Positions 7,131 to 13,585 of a stretch of 15,984 bases of DNA are shown here, piece by piece. The notes under the pieces are model-generated. The model saw only the letters and a list, made by a program, of their open reading frames with translations. It searched no databases and had not been told where the DNA came from. Each line of letters opens with the position of its first letter. Within the stretch, counting starts at the first letter, position 1. Made by a program: the position numbers and the translations under genes. Source of the DNA: an uncultured Eubacteriales bacterium (GTDB lineage: Bacteria > Bacillota_I > Bacilli_A > RF39 > UBA660); assembly GCA_900321795.1 (NCBI GenBank), contig ONXO01000017.1:1-15984 (forward strand), given 5' to 3'.

Positions 7131-7171
7131 TTATATCAGCCCCTTATTTTTTATTCTATTTATATTCTACT

Positions 7172-7888
7172 TTATTTTGCCATTTTTTTCAAGTCTTTTA
7201 TTATCTTAGAGTAATCTCTAGGATACATTTCTTTAGTTTTTGATATTTTCTTAATTTTTAAGATTGCCCTATTTGATTCTTCTATAGGTAAATTATAGGT
7301 AATAATCTCTTCTAAAGTACAGCCTAGGTCTTCTAATTTAACTTTAGAAATAAGCAATTCTTCTTCAAAGTGAGATTTTAAAGGTAAGAAATAGCCATTA
7401 ACTTTCAAAGATGGAACTTCTAGTTCTGCAAGTACAAGTAAGTTTGCTACTGCACGAGATGTTACAATGTCAAAGATTTCTCTATTTGCTTTTGAAAAGT
7501 TTTCAGCACGGTCATTTATAATTGATACATTATTTATGTTTAACTTTTCCTTTATTATTTGAAGAAATCCACATTTTTTAGTATTTGATTCTACTAATGT
7601 TACTTTTGTATTAGGTAAAACTAGAGCAAGCACCATTCCTGGAAATCCTGCACCTGTACCGATATCTAGTATTGAAAAAGCGTTTTGTAGTTCTTCTAGT
7701 TTTGATAGATACAAGCAATCATAAAAATGCTTTAAATAGATGCTTTCATCATCTGTAATAGCCGTTAAATTAAACTTTTGATTATATTCTTTAAGTAATT
7801 CTTTGTAAGTATCTAACTTGTTTAAAGTGTTTTCACTTAAACTAATATTTATCTTTTTTAGTTCAGCTACAAACTTGTCTTTATTCAT
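7172..7888 (-). CDS. rsmG: 16S rRNA (guanine-527-N7)-methyltransferase
   Basis: RsmG (GidB) methylates G527 of 16S rRNA with S-adenosylmethionine; its loss gives low-level streptomycin resistance in many bacteria. The 238-residue protein is full length and shows the SAM motif ILDIGTGAGFPGMVLAL (about 69-85), VTLVESNTKKCGFL for the ribose-binding acidic residue, and the catalytic-region VTSRAVANL. An AAGGAG ribosome-binding site precedes the ATG by 7 nt, and the start overlaps the mnmG stop by 8 bp. It lies in the mnmE-mnmG-rsmG-noc operon, an order conserved in Bacilli. Confidence 0.96.
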   Translation of the reverse strand: MNKDKFVAELKKINISLSENTLNKLDTYKELLKEYNQKFNLTAITDDESIYLKHFYDCLYLSKLEELQNAFSILDIGTGAGFPGMVLALVLPNTKVTLVESNTKKCGFLQIIKEKLNINNVSIINDRAENFSKANREIFDIVTSRAVANLLVLAELEVPSLKVNGYFLPLKSHFEEELLISKVKLEDLGCTLEEIITYNLPIEESNRAILKIKKISKTKEMYPRDYSKIIKDLKKMAK

Positions 7889-9740
7889 AAGGATACTCCT
7901 TTTTTAGATATACTAATAGCATAGTTATATCAGAAGGGTTTACACCGCTTATTCTTGATGCTTGACCTATAGTTAAAGGTCTAACTTGTTCAAACTTTTG
8001 TCTAGCCTCAGTTGCTATGTTTCTAACTTTTGAATAATCTATATTAGCAGGTATCTTTTTATTTTCTAAGTTGAGCATTTTTTCTACTTCTTTTTCAGTT
8101 TTTTCTATATAACCTGCGTATTTGATACTTATTTCAACTTGTTCTTTTGCCTTTTTATCAAAGGTTTTGCCTAACAAGTATTCTATATCATCCATTGTTA
8201 TTTCTGGTCTTTTTAGAAGTTCTATAGCAGTTATTCTTCCGGACAAAATGCTTGATCCTTTATTTGATAAATATTCATTATTATCTTTCGTTGCCTCTAT
8301 TTTAGCGCTTTGTAGTTCTTCTTTTAGTTCTTCTATTTTCTTTAATTTATTTTGGAATATTTCATATTTTTCATTATTTATTAGTCCAGCATGTCTTCCA
8401 TATTCAGTTAATCTTATATCAGCATTGTCATGTCTTAATAATAATCTAAATTCAGCACGTGATGTTAATAATCTATATGGTTCAGTAATGCCTTTATTTA
8501 TAAGATCATCTACTAAAACTCCAATGTATGCTTCATTTCTTTTTAAGATTAGTGGTTCTTTATTTTCAAGTGCTAATGCTGCATTTATTCCAGCAATTAA
8601 ACCTTGGGCTGCTGCTTCTTCATATCCACTTGTCCCGTTAATTTGGCCTGCAGTGTACAATCCCTTTATTTTCTTTGCTTCTAGAGTCATTTTAAGTTCT
8701 GTTGAATCGATTGCATCATATTCAATTGCATATCCATATTTTACTATTTTTGCATTATGAAGACCATCCATTGTGTGAACTAGTTTTTCTTGTAATTCTT
8801 CCGGCATTGTTGTTGAAAAACCACCTACGTATATTTCGTCTCCACCTTTTCTTTCTGGTTCAAGAAATATTTGATGCCTATTTTTATCTCTAAATTTAAC
8901 AACTTTATCTTCTATTGATGGGCAATATCTAGGCCCTATACCAACAATAAGGCCACTATATAGAGCACATTTATCAAGATTATCTAGTATTATCTTATGT
9001 GTTTCTTCATTTGTATAAGTTAAATAACAAGATTCTTGTTTTTCTACACTATAAGTTGGTTCATAGAAGTTTGAAAAGCTTAGAAGTTCATTATCTCCCT
9101 TTTCTTCGTGGCACTCACTATAATCTATTGAAGACTTTAATACTCTTGGTGGTGTTCCTGTTTTAAGTCTTCTCATTATTAAGCCATGTTTTTGCATACT
9201 TTCACTTAAATATAGAGAAGATTTTTCTCCGTGTGGTCCTCCTTTGTGTTTTTCATGTCCCCTTAATATGTCTGCATTTAGATATGTTCCTGTAGTTATT
9301 ATTACTTTTTCAGACATTATTTTTTCTCCAGATTCAGTTATTACACCTTTTATTTCGTTATTTTCTACTATTATTTCTTTTACTAAATCTTCTTTTATAT
9401 CCAGATTTTCTGTATTTCTGAGAGTTTTAAGCATATTTTGGGGATATGTAGTTTTGTCTGCTTGACATCTTAAACTTCTTACTCCAGGTCCTTTTTTTGA
9501 GTTTAACATCTTAATTTGTAAATGTGATTTGTCTGCATTATGTCCCATTTCTCCGCCTAAAGCATCTATTTCTCTTACAACAATGCCTTTTGCTGATCCT
9601 CCTATTGATGGATTGCAAGGCATGTCGGCTATATTATTTAAATTACCTGTTATTAAAAGTGTCTTATGACCGATTCTAGCAGTTGCTAAAGACGCTTCAC
9701 ATCCTGCGTGACCTCCACCTATAACTATTACTTCATACAT
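7881..9740 (-). CDS. mnmG: tRNA uridine 5-carboxymethylaminomethyl modification enzyme MnmG
   Basis: MnmG (GidA) binds FAD and works with MnmE to install carboxymethylaminomethyl groups on wobble U34 of certain tRNAs. The 619 residues match the family. The dinucleotide-binding motif is VIVIGGGHAGCEAS (4-17). MPCNPSIGGSAKG and the RYCPSIEDKVVKF segment with the redox Cys are visible, as is SRAEFRLLLRHDNADIRLT and the C-terminal tRNA-binding part ending in RISGVNPSDITMLLVYLKK. The start has an AAGGTG ribosome-binding site. It begins 14 bp after the mnmE stop, so the two partners are produced together. Confidence 0.98.
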   Translation of the reverse strand: MYEVIVIGGGHAGCEASLATARIGHKTLLITGNLNNIADMPCNPSIGGSAKGIVVREIDALGGEMGHNADKSHLQIKMLNSKKGPGVRSLRCQADKTTYPQNMLKTLRNTENLDIKEDLVKEIIVENNEIKGVITESGEKIMSEKVIITTGTYLNADILRGHEKHKGGPHGEKSSLYLSESMQKHGLIMRRLKTGTPPRVLKSSIDYSECHEEKGDNELLSFSNFYEPTYSVEKQESCYLTYTNEETHKIILDNLDKCALYSGLIVGIGPRYCPSIEDKVVKFRDKNRHQIFLEPERKGGDEIYVGGFSTTMPEELQEKLVHTMDGLHNAKIVKYGYAIEYDAIDSTELKMTLEAKKIKGLYTAGQINGTSGYEEAAAQGLIAGINAALALENKEPLILKRNEAYIGVLVDDLINKGITEPYRLLTSRAEFRLLLRHDNADIRLTEYGRHAGLINNEKYEIFQNKLKKIEELKEELQSAKIEATKDNNEYLSNKGSSILSGRITAIELLKRPEITMDDIEYLLGKTFDKKAKEQVEISIKYAGYIEKTEKEVEKMLNLENKKIPANIDYSKVRNIATEARQKFEQVRPLTIGQASRISGVNPSDITMLLVYLKKEYPYE

Positions 9741-9754
9741 GTTTTTTCACCTTC

Positions 9755-11110
9755 TTATTTTCCTAAACAAAACTTTGAGAATATTTCATCAAGCAGTTCA
9801 TCTTTATATGAATCTCCTGTTAGCTCTCCTAAAAGTTCCCATAGTCTTTGAATGTCAATTTGCACTAAATCTACAGGAGTTCCTATTTTATTTGAATTAT
9901 ATATTTCTTCTGTTAAAGAAACTGCATTTTTTACTATTGAAATCTGTCTAGCATTAGACAAATACGTATAATCTCCTGAATCAATTTGTTGTAAATTAAA
10001 CATCTTTTTTATTTCTTCGTATATACTATCTATTCCTTCATTATTTATAAATGATGTCTTTATTATATTAAAATTCTTTAATTTATCTAAATCTATTTCT
10101 TGTTCTAAATCGTTTTTATTTACTAAAGCTATTACTTTTTTATCTTTAAGTGACTTAATAATTTCATTATCTTCTTCAGTCAAAGAGCGACTTCCATCAA
10201 ATATTGCAATTATTAAGTCAGCTTCTTCTATGATTTTTTTGCTTTTTTTAACGCCAATTTGCTCGACTATGTTATCTGTTTTTCTTATTCCAGCTGTATC
10301 AATTAAGTTTAATGTTACCCCATTTAATACAATTTTACCTTCTATTATGTCTCTAGTTGTACCTTCTATATCAGTAACTATTGCTTTTTCTTCATCAAGC
10401 AATTTATTTAATAATGAACTTTTTCCAACATTAGGTTTGCCTATTATTCCTACATTAATTCCATCTTTAATCATTTTACCAATATTGCTTTGTTTTAAAA
10501 TCTTTTGGAGTTCTTCTTTGATTTCTTTTATACTAGTATCAAGTAATTCGTTAGTGTATACAATAGCATCTTCATATTCTGGATAGTCAATGTTTACTTC
10601 AATGTTTGCAATTATATTAAGAAGTTTTTCTCTTAGATTTTTTATTAGTTTGGAAAGTTCACCTGTTGCTCCTTTAATTCCCATTTTTCTAGATGATTCA
10701 TTTTTAGCTTCTATTAAATCACTTATTGATTCTGCTTCTATTAAATCTTTTTTGCCATTTAGGAAAGCTCGTTTGATGAATTCTCCAGGTTCAGCTAATC
10801 TACATCCATGAGTTAATAATAATTCAAGTATCTTATTTGTGCAGGCAATACCGCCGTGAGAGTTTATTTCTACAACATCTTCTCCTGTATATGATTTAGG
10901 AGAATGAAAGACACTTACTAGTACTTCATCAACAGTTTCTTCTTTATCCATGATAAACCCATAGTTAATTGTAAATCCTTTAACTTTAGTTAAGTCTTTT
11001 CCTTTAAATATTGAATTTACTATTTCTATAGCTTTAGGTCCACTTACTTTTATTATATTAATAGCACTTACACCTACTGATGTTGCTATTGCTGCTATTG
11101 TGTCTTCCAT
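9755..11110 (-). CDS. mnmE: tRNA modification GTPase MnmE
   Basis: MnmE (TrmE, ThdF) is the GTPase partner of MnmG in U34 modification and binds a folate one-carbon donor. The 451 residues show the N-terminal folate-binding domain and the G domain with P-loop GKPNVGKS (224-231), GTT (250-252), DTAG (271-274) and NKND (331-334). The C-terminal helical domain ends in FCLGK with the family Cys448. It is first in its operon, read from the promoter at 11137-11165. The ATG has a CAGGA-type ribosome-binding site. Confidence 0.98.
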   Translation of the reverse strand: MEDTIAAIATSVGVSAINIIKVSGPKAIEIVNSIFKGKDLTKVKGFTINYGFIMDKEETVDEVLVSVFHSPKSYTGEDVVEINSHGGIACTNKILELLLTHGCRLAEPGEFIKRAFLNGKKDLIEAESISDLIEAKNESSRKMGIKGATGELSKLIKNLREKLLNIIANIEVNIDYPEYEDAIVYTNELLDTSIKEIKEELQKILKQSNIGKMIKDGINVGIIGKPNVGKSSLLNKLLDEEKAIVTDIEGTTRDIIEGKIVLNGVTLNLIDTAGIRKTDNIVEQIGVKKSKKIIEEADLIIAIFDGSRSLTEEDNEIIKSLKDKKVIALVNKNDLEQEIDLDKLKNFNIIKTSFINNEGIDSIYEEIKKMFNLQQIDSGDYTYLSNARQISIVKNAVSLTEEIYNSNKIGTPVDLVQIDIQRLWELLGELTGDSYKDELLDEIFSKFCLGK

Positions 11111-11136
11111 ATATATTCCTGCCTTTCTTCTATGAG

Positions 11137-11165
11137 ATTATACCACTTTGACGTAATTGTGTCTA
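11137..11165 (-). promoter_or_regulatory. sigma-A-type promoter of the mnmE-mnmG-rsmG-noc operon
   Basis: On the minus strand, -35 TAGACA (11160-11165), 17-bp spacer, and -10 TATAAT (11137-11142) preceded by TGG, an extended -10. It lies in the 105-bp mnmE-jag gap, 20-50 bp upstream of the mnmE start. Confidence 0.82.
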
Positions 11166-11171
11166 TAAAAT

Positions 11172-11185
11172 ATTTCCCAGGAAAT
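11172..11185. promoter_or_regulatory. Near-consensus Noc-binding site (NBS-like palindrome)
   Basis: ATTTCCCAGGAAAT differs at one central base from the published Bacillus Noc site ATTTCCCGGGAAAT. It is outside any gene and ends 6 bp upstream of the -35 of the operon that encodes Noc. Recognition by this Noc is inferred. Confidence 0.6.
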
Positions 11186-11197
11186 AATTTCTCAATG

Positions 11198-11221
11198 AAA
11201 AAAGCAGCTTTTTAGCTACTT
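11198..11221 (-). terminator. Terminator of the rpmH-rnpA-yidC-jag unit
   Basis: On the minus strand AGTAGCT / AGCTGCT forms a 7-bp stem (one G-U) with an AAAA loop (arms 11214-11220 and 11203-11209), followed by a run of six T. The jag stop codon TAG (11216-11218) lies inside the first arm. Confidence 0.78.
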
Positions 11222-11836
11222 GTTATCTTTTTCCTTATATTTAATTACAACACAACGATTTGGTTCTTCACCTTCACTTATTGTTTCAATGTATTCAAAC
11301 TTTTGTAATGCATTGTGAACTATTCTTCTTTGAAAAGAGTTCATTGGATCTAATTTTACATCAACTTTAGTAAGCGTTACTTGTCTTGCTATTTTTTTAA
11401 CGTCTCTTTCTAAGAAGTAATTTTGTTTTTCTTTATAGTTTTCAATATCTAATATGATATTAACTCTTAATCCTATTTGAGCATTAATACATTGTTTTAA
11501 ATATTTTTGTATTGAATCTAATATACGACCATTTTTTCCTATGAGTATGCCATTGTTATTTGAGTGAACAGTATAGTAAATTTGTGCTCCTCTAACTTTC
11601 TTTTCAATTTGGCCTTCTAGATTAAATCCTTTAAGAATGTTTTCAAGTATTTGTTTACCTAAGTCAGCTATGTCAGATACTTTAACTATTTCTAAAACTG
11701 TTTTTTTTCCTGAAAATAATCCGCCTTTTTCTTCACTTGTTTTACAAAATATATCTTCTTCTGTACAACCTAGTTCAGTCAATGCTGTTTTTAATAACTC
11801 CTCTTTATCTTTTCCTTTGTAAACATACTTTTCCAT
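11216..11836 (-). CDS. jag: RNA-binding protein Jag / KhpB
   Basis: Jag (SpoIIIJ-associated, also KhpB) is a cytoplasmic RNA-binding protein linked to cell-wall and division control in Gram-positives. About 206 residues hold a Jag_N domain (GLFSGKKTVLEI), a central KH-type domain with GILIGKNGRILDSIQ, and a C-terminal R3H domain (RRIVHNALQ, ending GEEPNRCVVIKY). The ATG at 11836 is preferred: AAGGA lies about 10 nt upstream of it, while the in-frame GTG at 11845 is only 2-4 nt from the same run. It follows the yidC stop by 19 bp, as in Bacillus. Confidence 0.93.
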   Translation of the reverse strand: MEKYVYKGKDKEELLKTALTELGCTEEDIFCKTSEEKGGLFSGKKTVLEIVKVSDIADLGKQILENILKGFNLEGQIEKKVRGAQIYYTVHSNNNGILIGKNGRILDSIQKYLKQCINAQIGLRVNIILDIENYKEKQNYFLERDVKKIARQVTLTKVDVKLDPMNSFQRRIVHNALQKFEYIETISEGEEPNRCVVIKYKEKDNK

Positions 11837-11855
11837 TACTTCCACTTCCTTTTAC

Positions 11856-12764
11856 TTATTTGTCTTTTCTTTCTCTTAATTTCTTAAGAATTACATTTTG
11901 TAATATTGCAAATGCACTTGTTGCAATCCAGTATAAGCCTATTCCAACATTTAATGTAAATGACATAAATGTTATGAATACTACCATCATTATGCTCATC
12001 ATCTTTGTTTGAGATTCTTGTTCAGGGCTTACTGAAGCAGCTTGTGTATTTTTAAATGAGAAATAAGTTGATAAGCCTATTGCAACAACTACAGCAATGT
12101 AATACCATTTACCTGAAGTAATAGCTTGCCAAGGGGTTGTTCCTAAATATAATCCAAATGTTGTTTCTTCTAATATAACTGGTATTCTTTGAATTGCTTC
12201 TAAAAATGCAAAGAATAATGGTAATTGAATAAATGTTACTAAACAACCTGAAGCAGGTTTAATATTATATTTTTTATAGATTAACATCATTTCTTGAGAC
12301 TTTTGCATCATTGATTCTTGGTCTGTACGATTAGCATATTTTTTTTCTAGGCTTTGAAGTTCAGGATTAGCCTTTTTCATATTCTCTGACATATCAATTG
12401 TCTTTTTACTTAGAGGTAACACTAATAATCTTAAAAGTACTCCTAAAAGCATTATTGCTATTCCGTAGTTTTTAATTAACTTTCCAACTTTTACTATTAC
12501 CCAAGCAAGCGGTTTAACAAATATGTTAGTCCAAAGTCCTTCATATCCACCTGATTGTATTGTTAAACTTTTGCACTCAGGAAGTGAATCAATATCTATA
12601 TCGTTATTTTTATAAATTTCAATTCTTTCTTCTTCAGTTGGTCTACATAGTATATTTTTTGTATATGTAGCTTTTGTTTCTTCATCTCTAAATGTTTTTG
12701 TACATCCTGTTGTTAATAACATTGCCATTAACATTACTACTAATATTTTTTTTGTGTTTTTCAT
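11856..12764 (-). CDS. yidC: Membrane protein insertase YidC / SpoIIIJ (lipoprotein)
   Basis: YidC inserts proteins into the cytoplasmic membrane, alone or with Sec. The 302 residues begin with a lipoprotein signal (LLTTGC, lipidated Cys21). The five-segment core follows, with the conserved groove Arg in VLLRLLVLPL (R112), a cytoplasmic helical hairpin (about 122-160, many charged residues) and a basic C-terminus LKKLRERKDK. The region between Cys21 and the first core segment is longer than in SpoIIIJ (about 261 residues in total), and carries Cys40 and Cys64, which could form an extracytoplasmic disulfide. The start codon overlaps the rnpA stop (TAATG), and AAGGAG lies within the rnpA end. 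Whether it has the SpoIIIJ sporulation role cannot be read from sequence. Confidence 0.95.
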   Translation of the reverse strand: MKNTKKILVVMLMAMLLTTGCTKTFRDEETKATYTKNILCRPTEEERIEIYKNNDIDIDSLPECKSLTIQSGGYEGLWTNIFVKPLAWVIVKVGKLIKNYGIAIMLLGVLLRLLVLPLSKKTIDMSENMKKANPELQSLEKKYANRTDQESMMQKSQEMMLIYKKYNIKPASGCLVTFIQLPLFFAFLEAIQRIPVILEETTFGLYLGTTPWQAITSGKWYYIAVVVAIGLSTYFSFKNTQAASVSPEQESQTKMMSIMMVVFITFMSFTLNVGIGLYWIATSAFAILQNVILKKLRERKDK

Positions 12765-13084
12765 TATTTGTCTCCTTTTATTTGCTTAATTAATATTTCT
12801 TTTAAATCTTCATAAGAAGCTTCTACTGCCTCTTTCCTAATTATTATAACACACTTTTTACTTAAGTCTATTCTATTTTTCATTAATATATCCTTAACTC
12901 TTCTTTTTATCTTATTTCTGATGTGAGCTTTGCCTAGTTTTTTACTTACGGATATACAGTATTGATTATAATCTTTATTGCTTTCTATATTATATATAAT
13001 AAAAAATTCTGATACAGACTTTTTGCCAGTTTTAACTATATATGCTATTTCATCACTTTTTTTAATGATAAACTGTTTGTTCAT
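12764..13084 (-). CDS. rnpA: Ribonuclease P protein component
   Basis: RnpA is the protein cofactor of the RNase P ribozyme, which matures tRNA 5' ends. From MNKQFIIKK the protein has 106 residues, with the RNR signature AHIRNKIKRRVKD and the basic beta-sheet core; family length is about 110-120. The reading frame is open 12 codons further upstream, but the start at 13084 is chosen because GAGGTGG lies 5-6 nt before it and the family N-terminus begins there. It overlaps yidC by 3 bp. A terminator sits between rpmH and rnpA, so rnpA may need its own promoter. Confidence 0.94.
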   Translation of the reverse strand: MNKQFIIKKSDEIAYIVKTGKKSVSEFFIIYNIESNKDYNQYCISVSKKLGKAHIRNKIKRRVKDILMKNRIDLSKKCVIIIRKEAVEASYEDLKEILIKQIKGDK

Positions 13085-13111
13085 TCTTTCCACCTCTGAA
13101 GTCATGCTACT

Positions 13112-13117
13112 ATTGTA
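13112..13117 (-). promoter_or_regulatory. Possible -10 element for rnpA
   Basis: TACAAT on the minus strand, 28 bp upstream of the rnpA start and just after the rpmH terminator. The -35 region falls in the T-run of the terminator and has no good match, so this is only a candidate. Confidence 0.3.
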
Positions 13118-13128
13118 CACTAAAATAA

Positions 13129-13153
13129 AGAAAAAAACTAGATTTCTCTAGTT
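13129..13153 (-). terminator. Terminator or attenuator after rpmH
   Basis: On the minus strand AACTAGA-GAAA-TCTAGTT forms a perfect 7-bp stem capped by a GNRA-type GAAA loop (arms 13147-13153 and 13136-13142), followed directly by further T residues. The rpmH stop codon (13152-13154) lies in the first arm. It probably lowers read-through from the very strong rpmH promoter into rnpA. Confidence 0.8.
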
Positions 13154-13277
13154 ATTTATTGACTAAATTTTTTCTTCCTTTAGCTCTTCTTGCTTTTAGA
13201 ATGTTTTCACTTCTAGAAAGGAAACCTTGTTTTTTAGCTTTTGTATTTTTCTTTTGAACAACAGGTGTTTTTTTCAT
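13152..13277 (-). CDS. rpmH: 50S ribosomal protein L34 (bL34), divergent short form
   Basis: A 41-residue basic protein in the L34 position between dnaA and rnpA. It starts MKKTPVVQKKNTKAKKQGFL and ends with RRAKGRKNLVNK. The RRAKGR core and the preceding GF are the family signature, but the N-terminal half lacks the usual YQPS segment. The stretch between GF and RRAKGR is 10 residues instead of the 15 in E. coli L34, losing the usual NGR. An AAGGAGG ribosome-binding site 8 nt upstream and a full-consensus promoter support expression. Too short for standard long-ORF scans. Confidence 0.9.
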   Translation of the reverse strand: MKKTPVVQKKNTKAKKQGFLSRSENILKARRAKGRKNLVNK

Positions 13278-13324
13278 TTTTTCTTCCTCCTTCAAATAAT
13301 TCAATTTTTCTCTTGACTTAAATG

Positions 13325-13353
13325 ATTATAAAACATAGAATAGTATTTGTCAA
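13325..13353 (-). promoter_or_regulatory. Consensus sigma-A promoter of rpmH
   Basis: On the minus strand, TTGACA (13348-13353), a 17-bp spacer and TATAAT (13325-13330): a perfect match at both elements. A DnaA-box-like 9-mer (13358-13366) lies just upstream of the -35. Confidence 0.92.
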
Positions 13354-13519
13354 TTATTTATTCACTTATTAACACTCATTGTGAATAAAGTTATCAACGT
13401 GTTAATAATAAATTTGTTGATAATGTTAATAAGTGAGTTTAACACTTGTAAAATAAGGGTCTGAATGTTTACAAGTCGTTGATAAGTTATGTTAATAACA
13501 AAAAAGTTAAAATTTTACT
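13354..13519. other. oriC, left part: cluster of DnaA-box-like 9-mers upstream of dnaA
   Basis: The 308-bp rpmH-dnaA gap holds no gene. Taking TTATNCACA as the box: TTATTCACT (13358, +), TTATTCACA (13380-13388, -, perfect), and TTATCAAC-type variants at 13391-13399 (+), 13415-13423 (-) and 13477-13485 (-). Further TTATTAACA copies lie at 13366 (+), 13400, 13424 and 13490 (-). Several abut end to end. A 12-bp inverted repeat (13363-13374 / 13424-13435) spans the core. These sites would load DnaA and autoregulate dnaA; this is inferred from position and motif. Confidence 0.8.
13444..13476. repeat. 9-bp inverted repeat in the dnaA upstream region
   Basis: ACTTGTAAA (13444-13452) and TTTACAAGT (13468-13476) are perfect inverted copies separated by 15 bp. 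There is no T-run, so it is not a terminator. It could be an operator or a cruciform upstream of the dnaA promoter. It does not match the DnaA box. Confidence 0.55.
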
Positions 13520-13547
13520 TTGAAAATGGAATAAAAAGGGTTAAAAT
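13520..13547 (+). promoter_or_regulatory. Candidate dnaA promoter
   Basis: TTGAAA (13520-13525), 16-bp spacer, TAAAAT (13542-13547). The leader would be about 30 nt and includes the Shine-Dalgarno GGGGTGAT 3-4 nt before the ATG at 13586. Confidence 0.55.
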
Positions 13548-13585
13548 ATTGTTAACAAGTCAAAATTATGTAGTGGGGTGATTCT

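Noticed and set aside
7638..7649. Palindrome-like ATTCCTGGAAAT resembling a Noc site
   Set aside because: Two bases shorter than the site and encoded by the conserved GAGFPG motif region of rsmG.
8449..8464. CACGTG core resembling a parS site
   Set aside because: The flanks do not match TGTTNCACGTGNAACA (about half the positions differ), and it lies in conserved mnmG coding sequence.
8122..8760. 212-codon open frame on the plus strand inside mnmG
   Set aside because: It is antisense to highly conserved mnmG sequence, has no ribosome-binding site or family likeness, and its composition is the mirror of the mnmG codons.
13085..13120. Longer rnpA start 12 codons upstream
   Set aside because: The extra codons contain the Shine-Dalgarno for the ATG at 13084, and the family N-terminus starts at that ATG.
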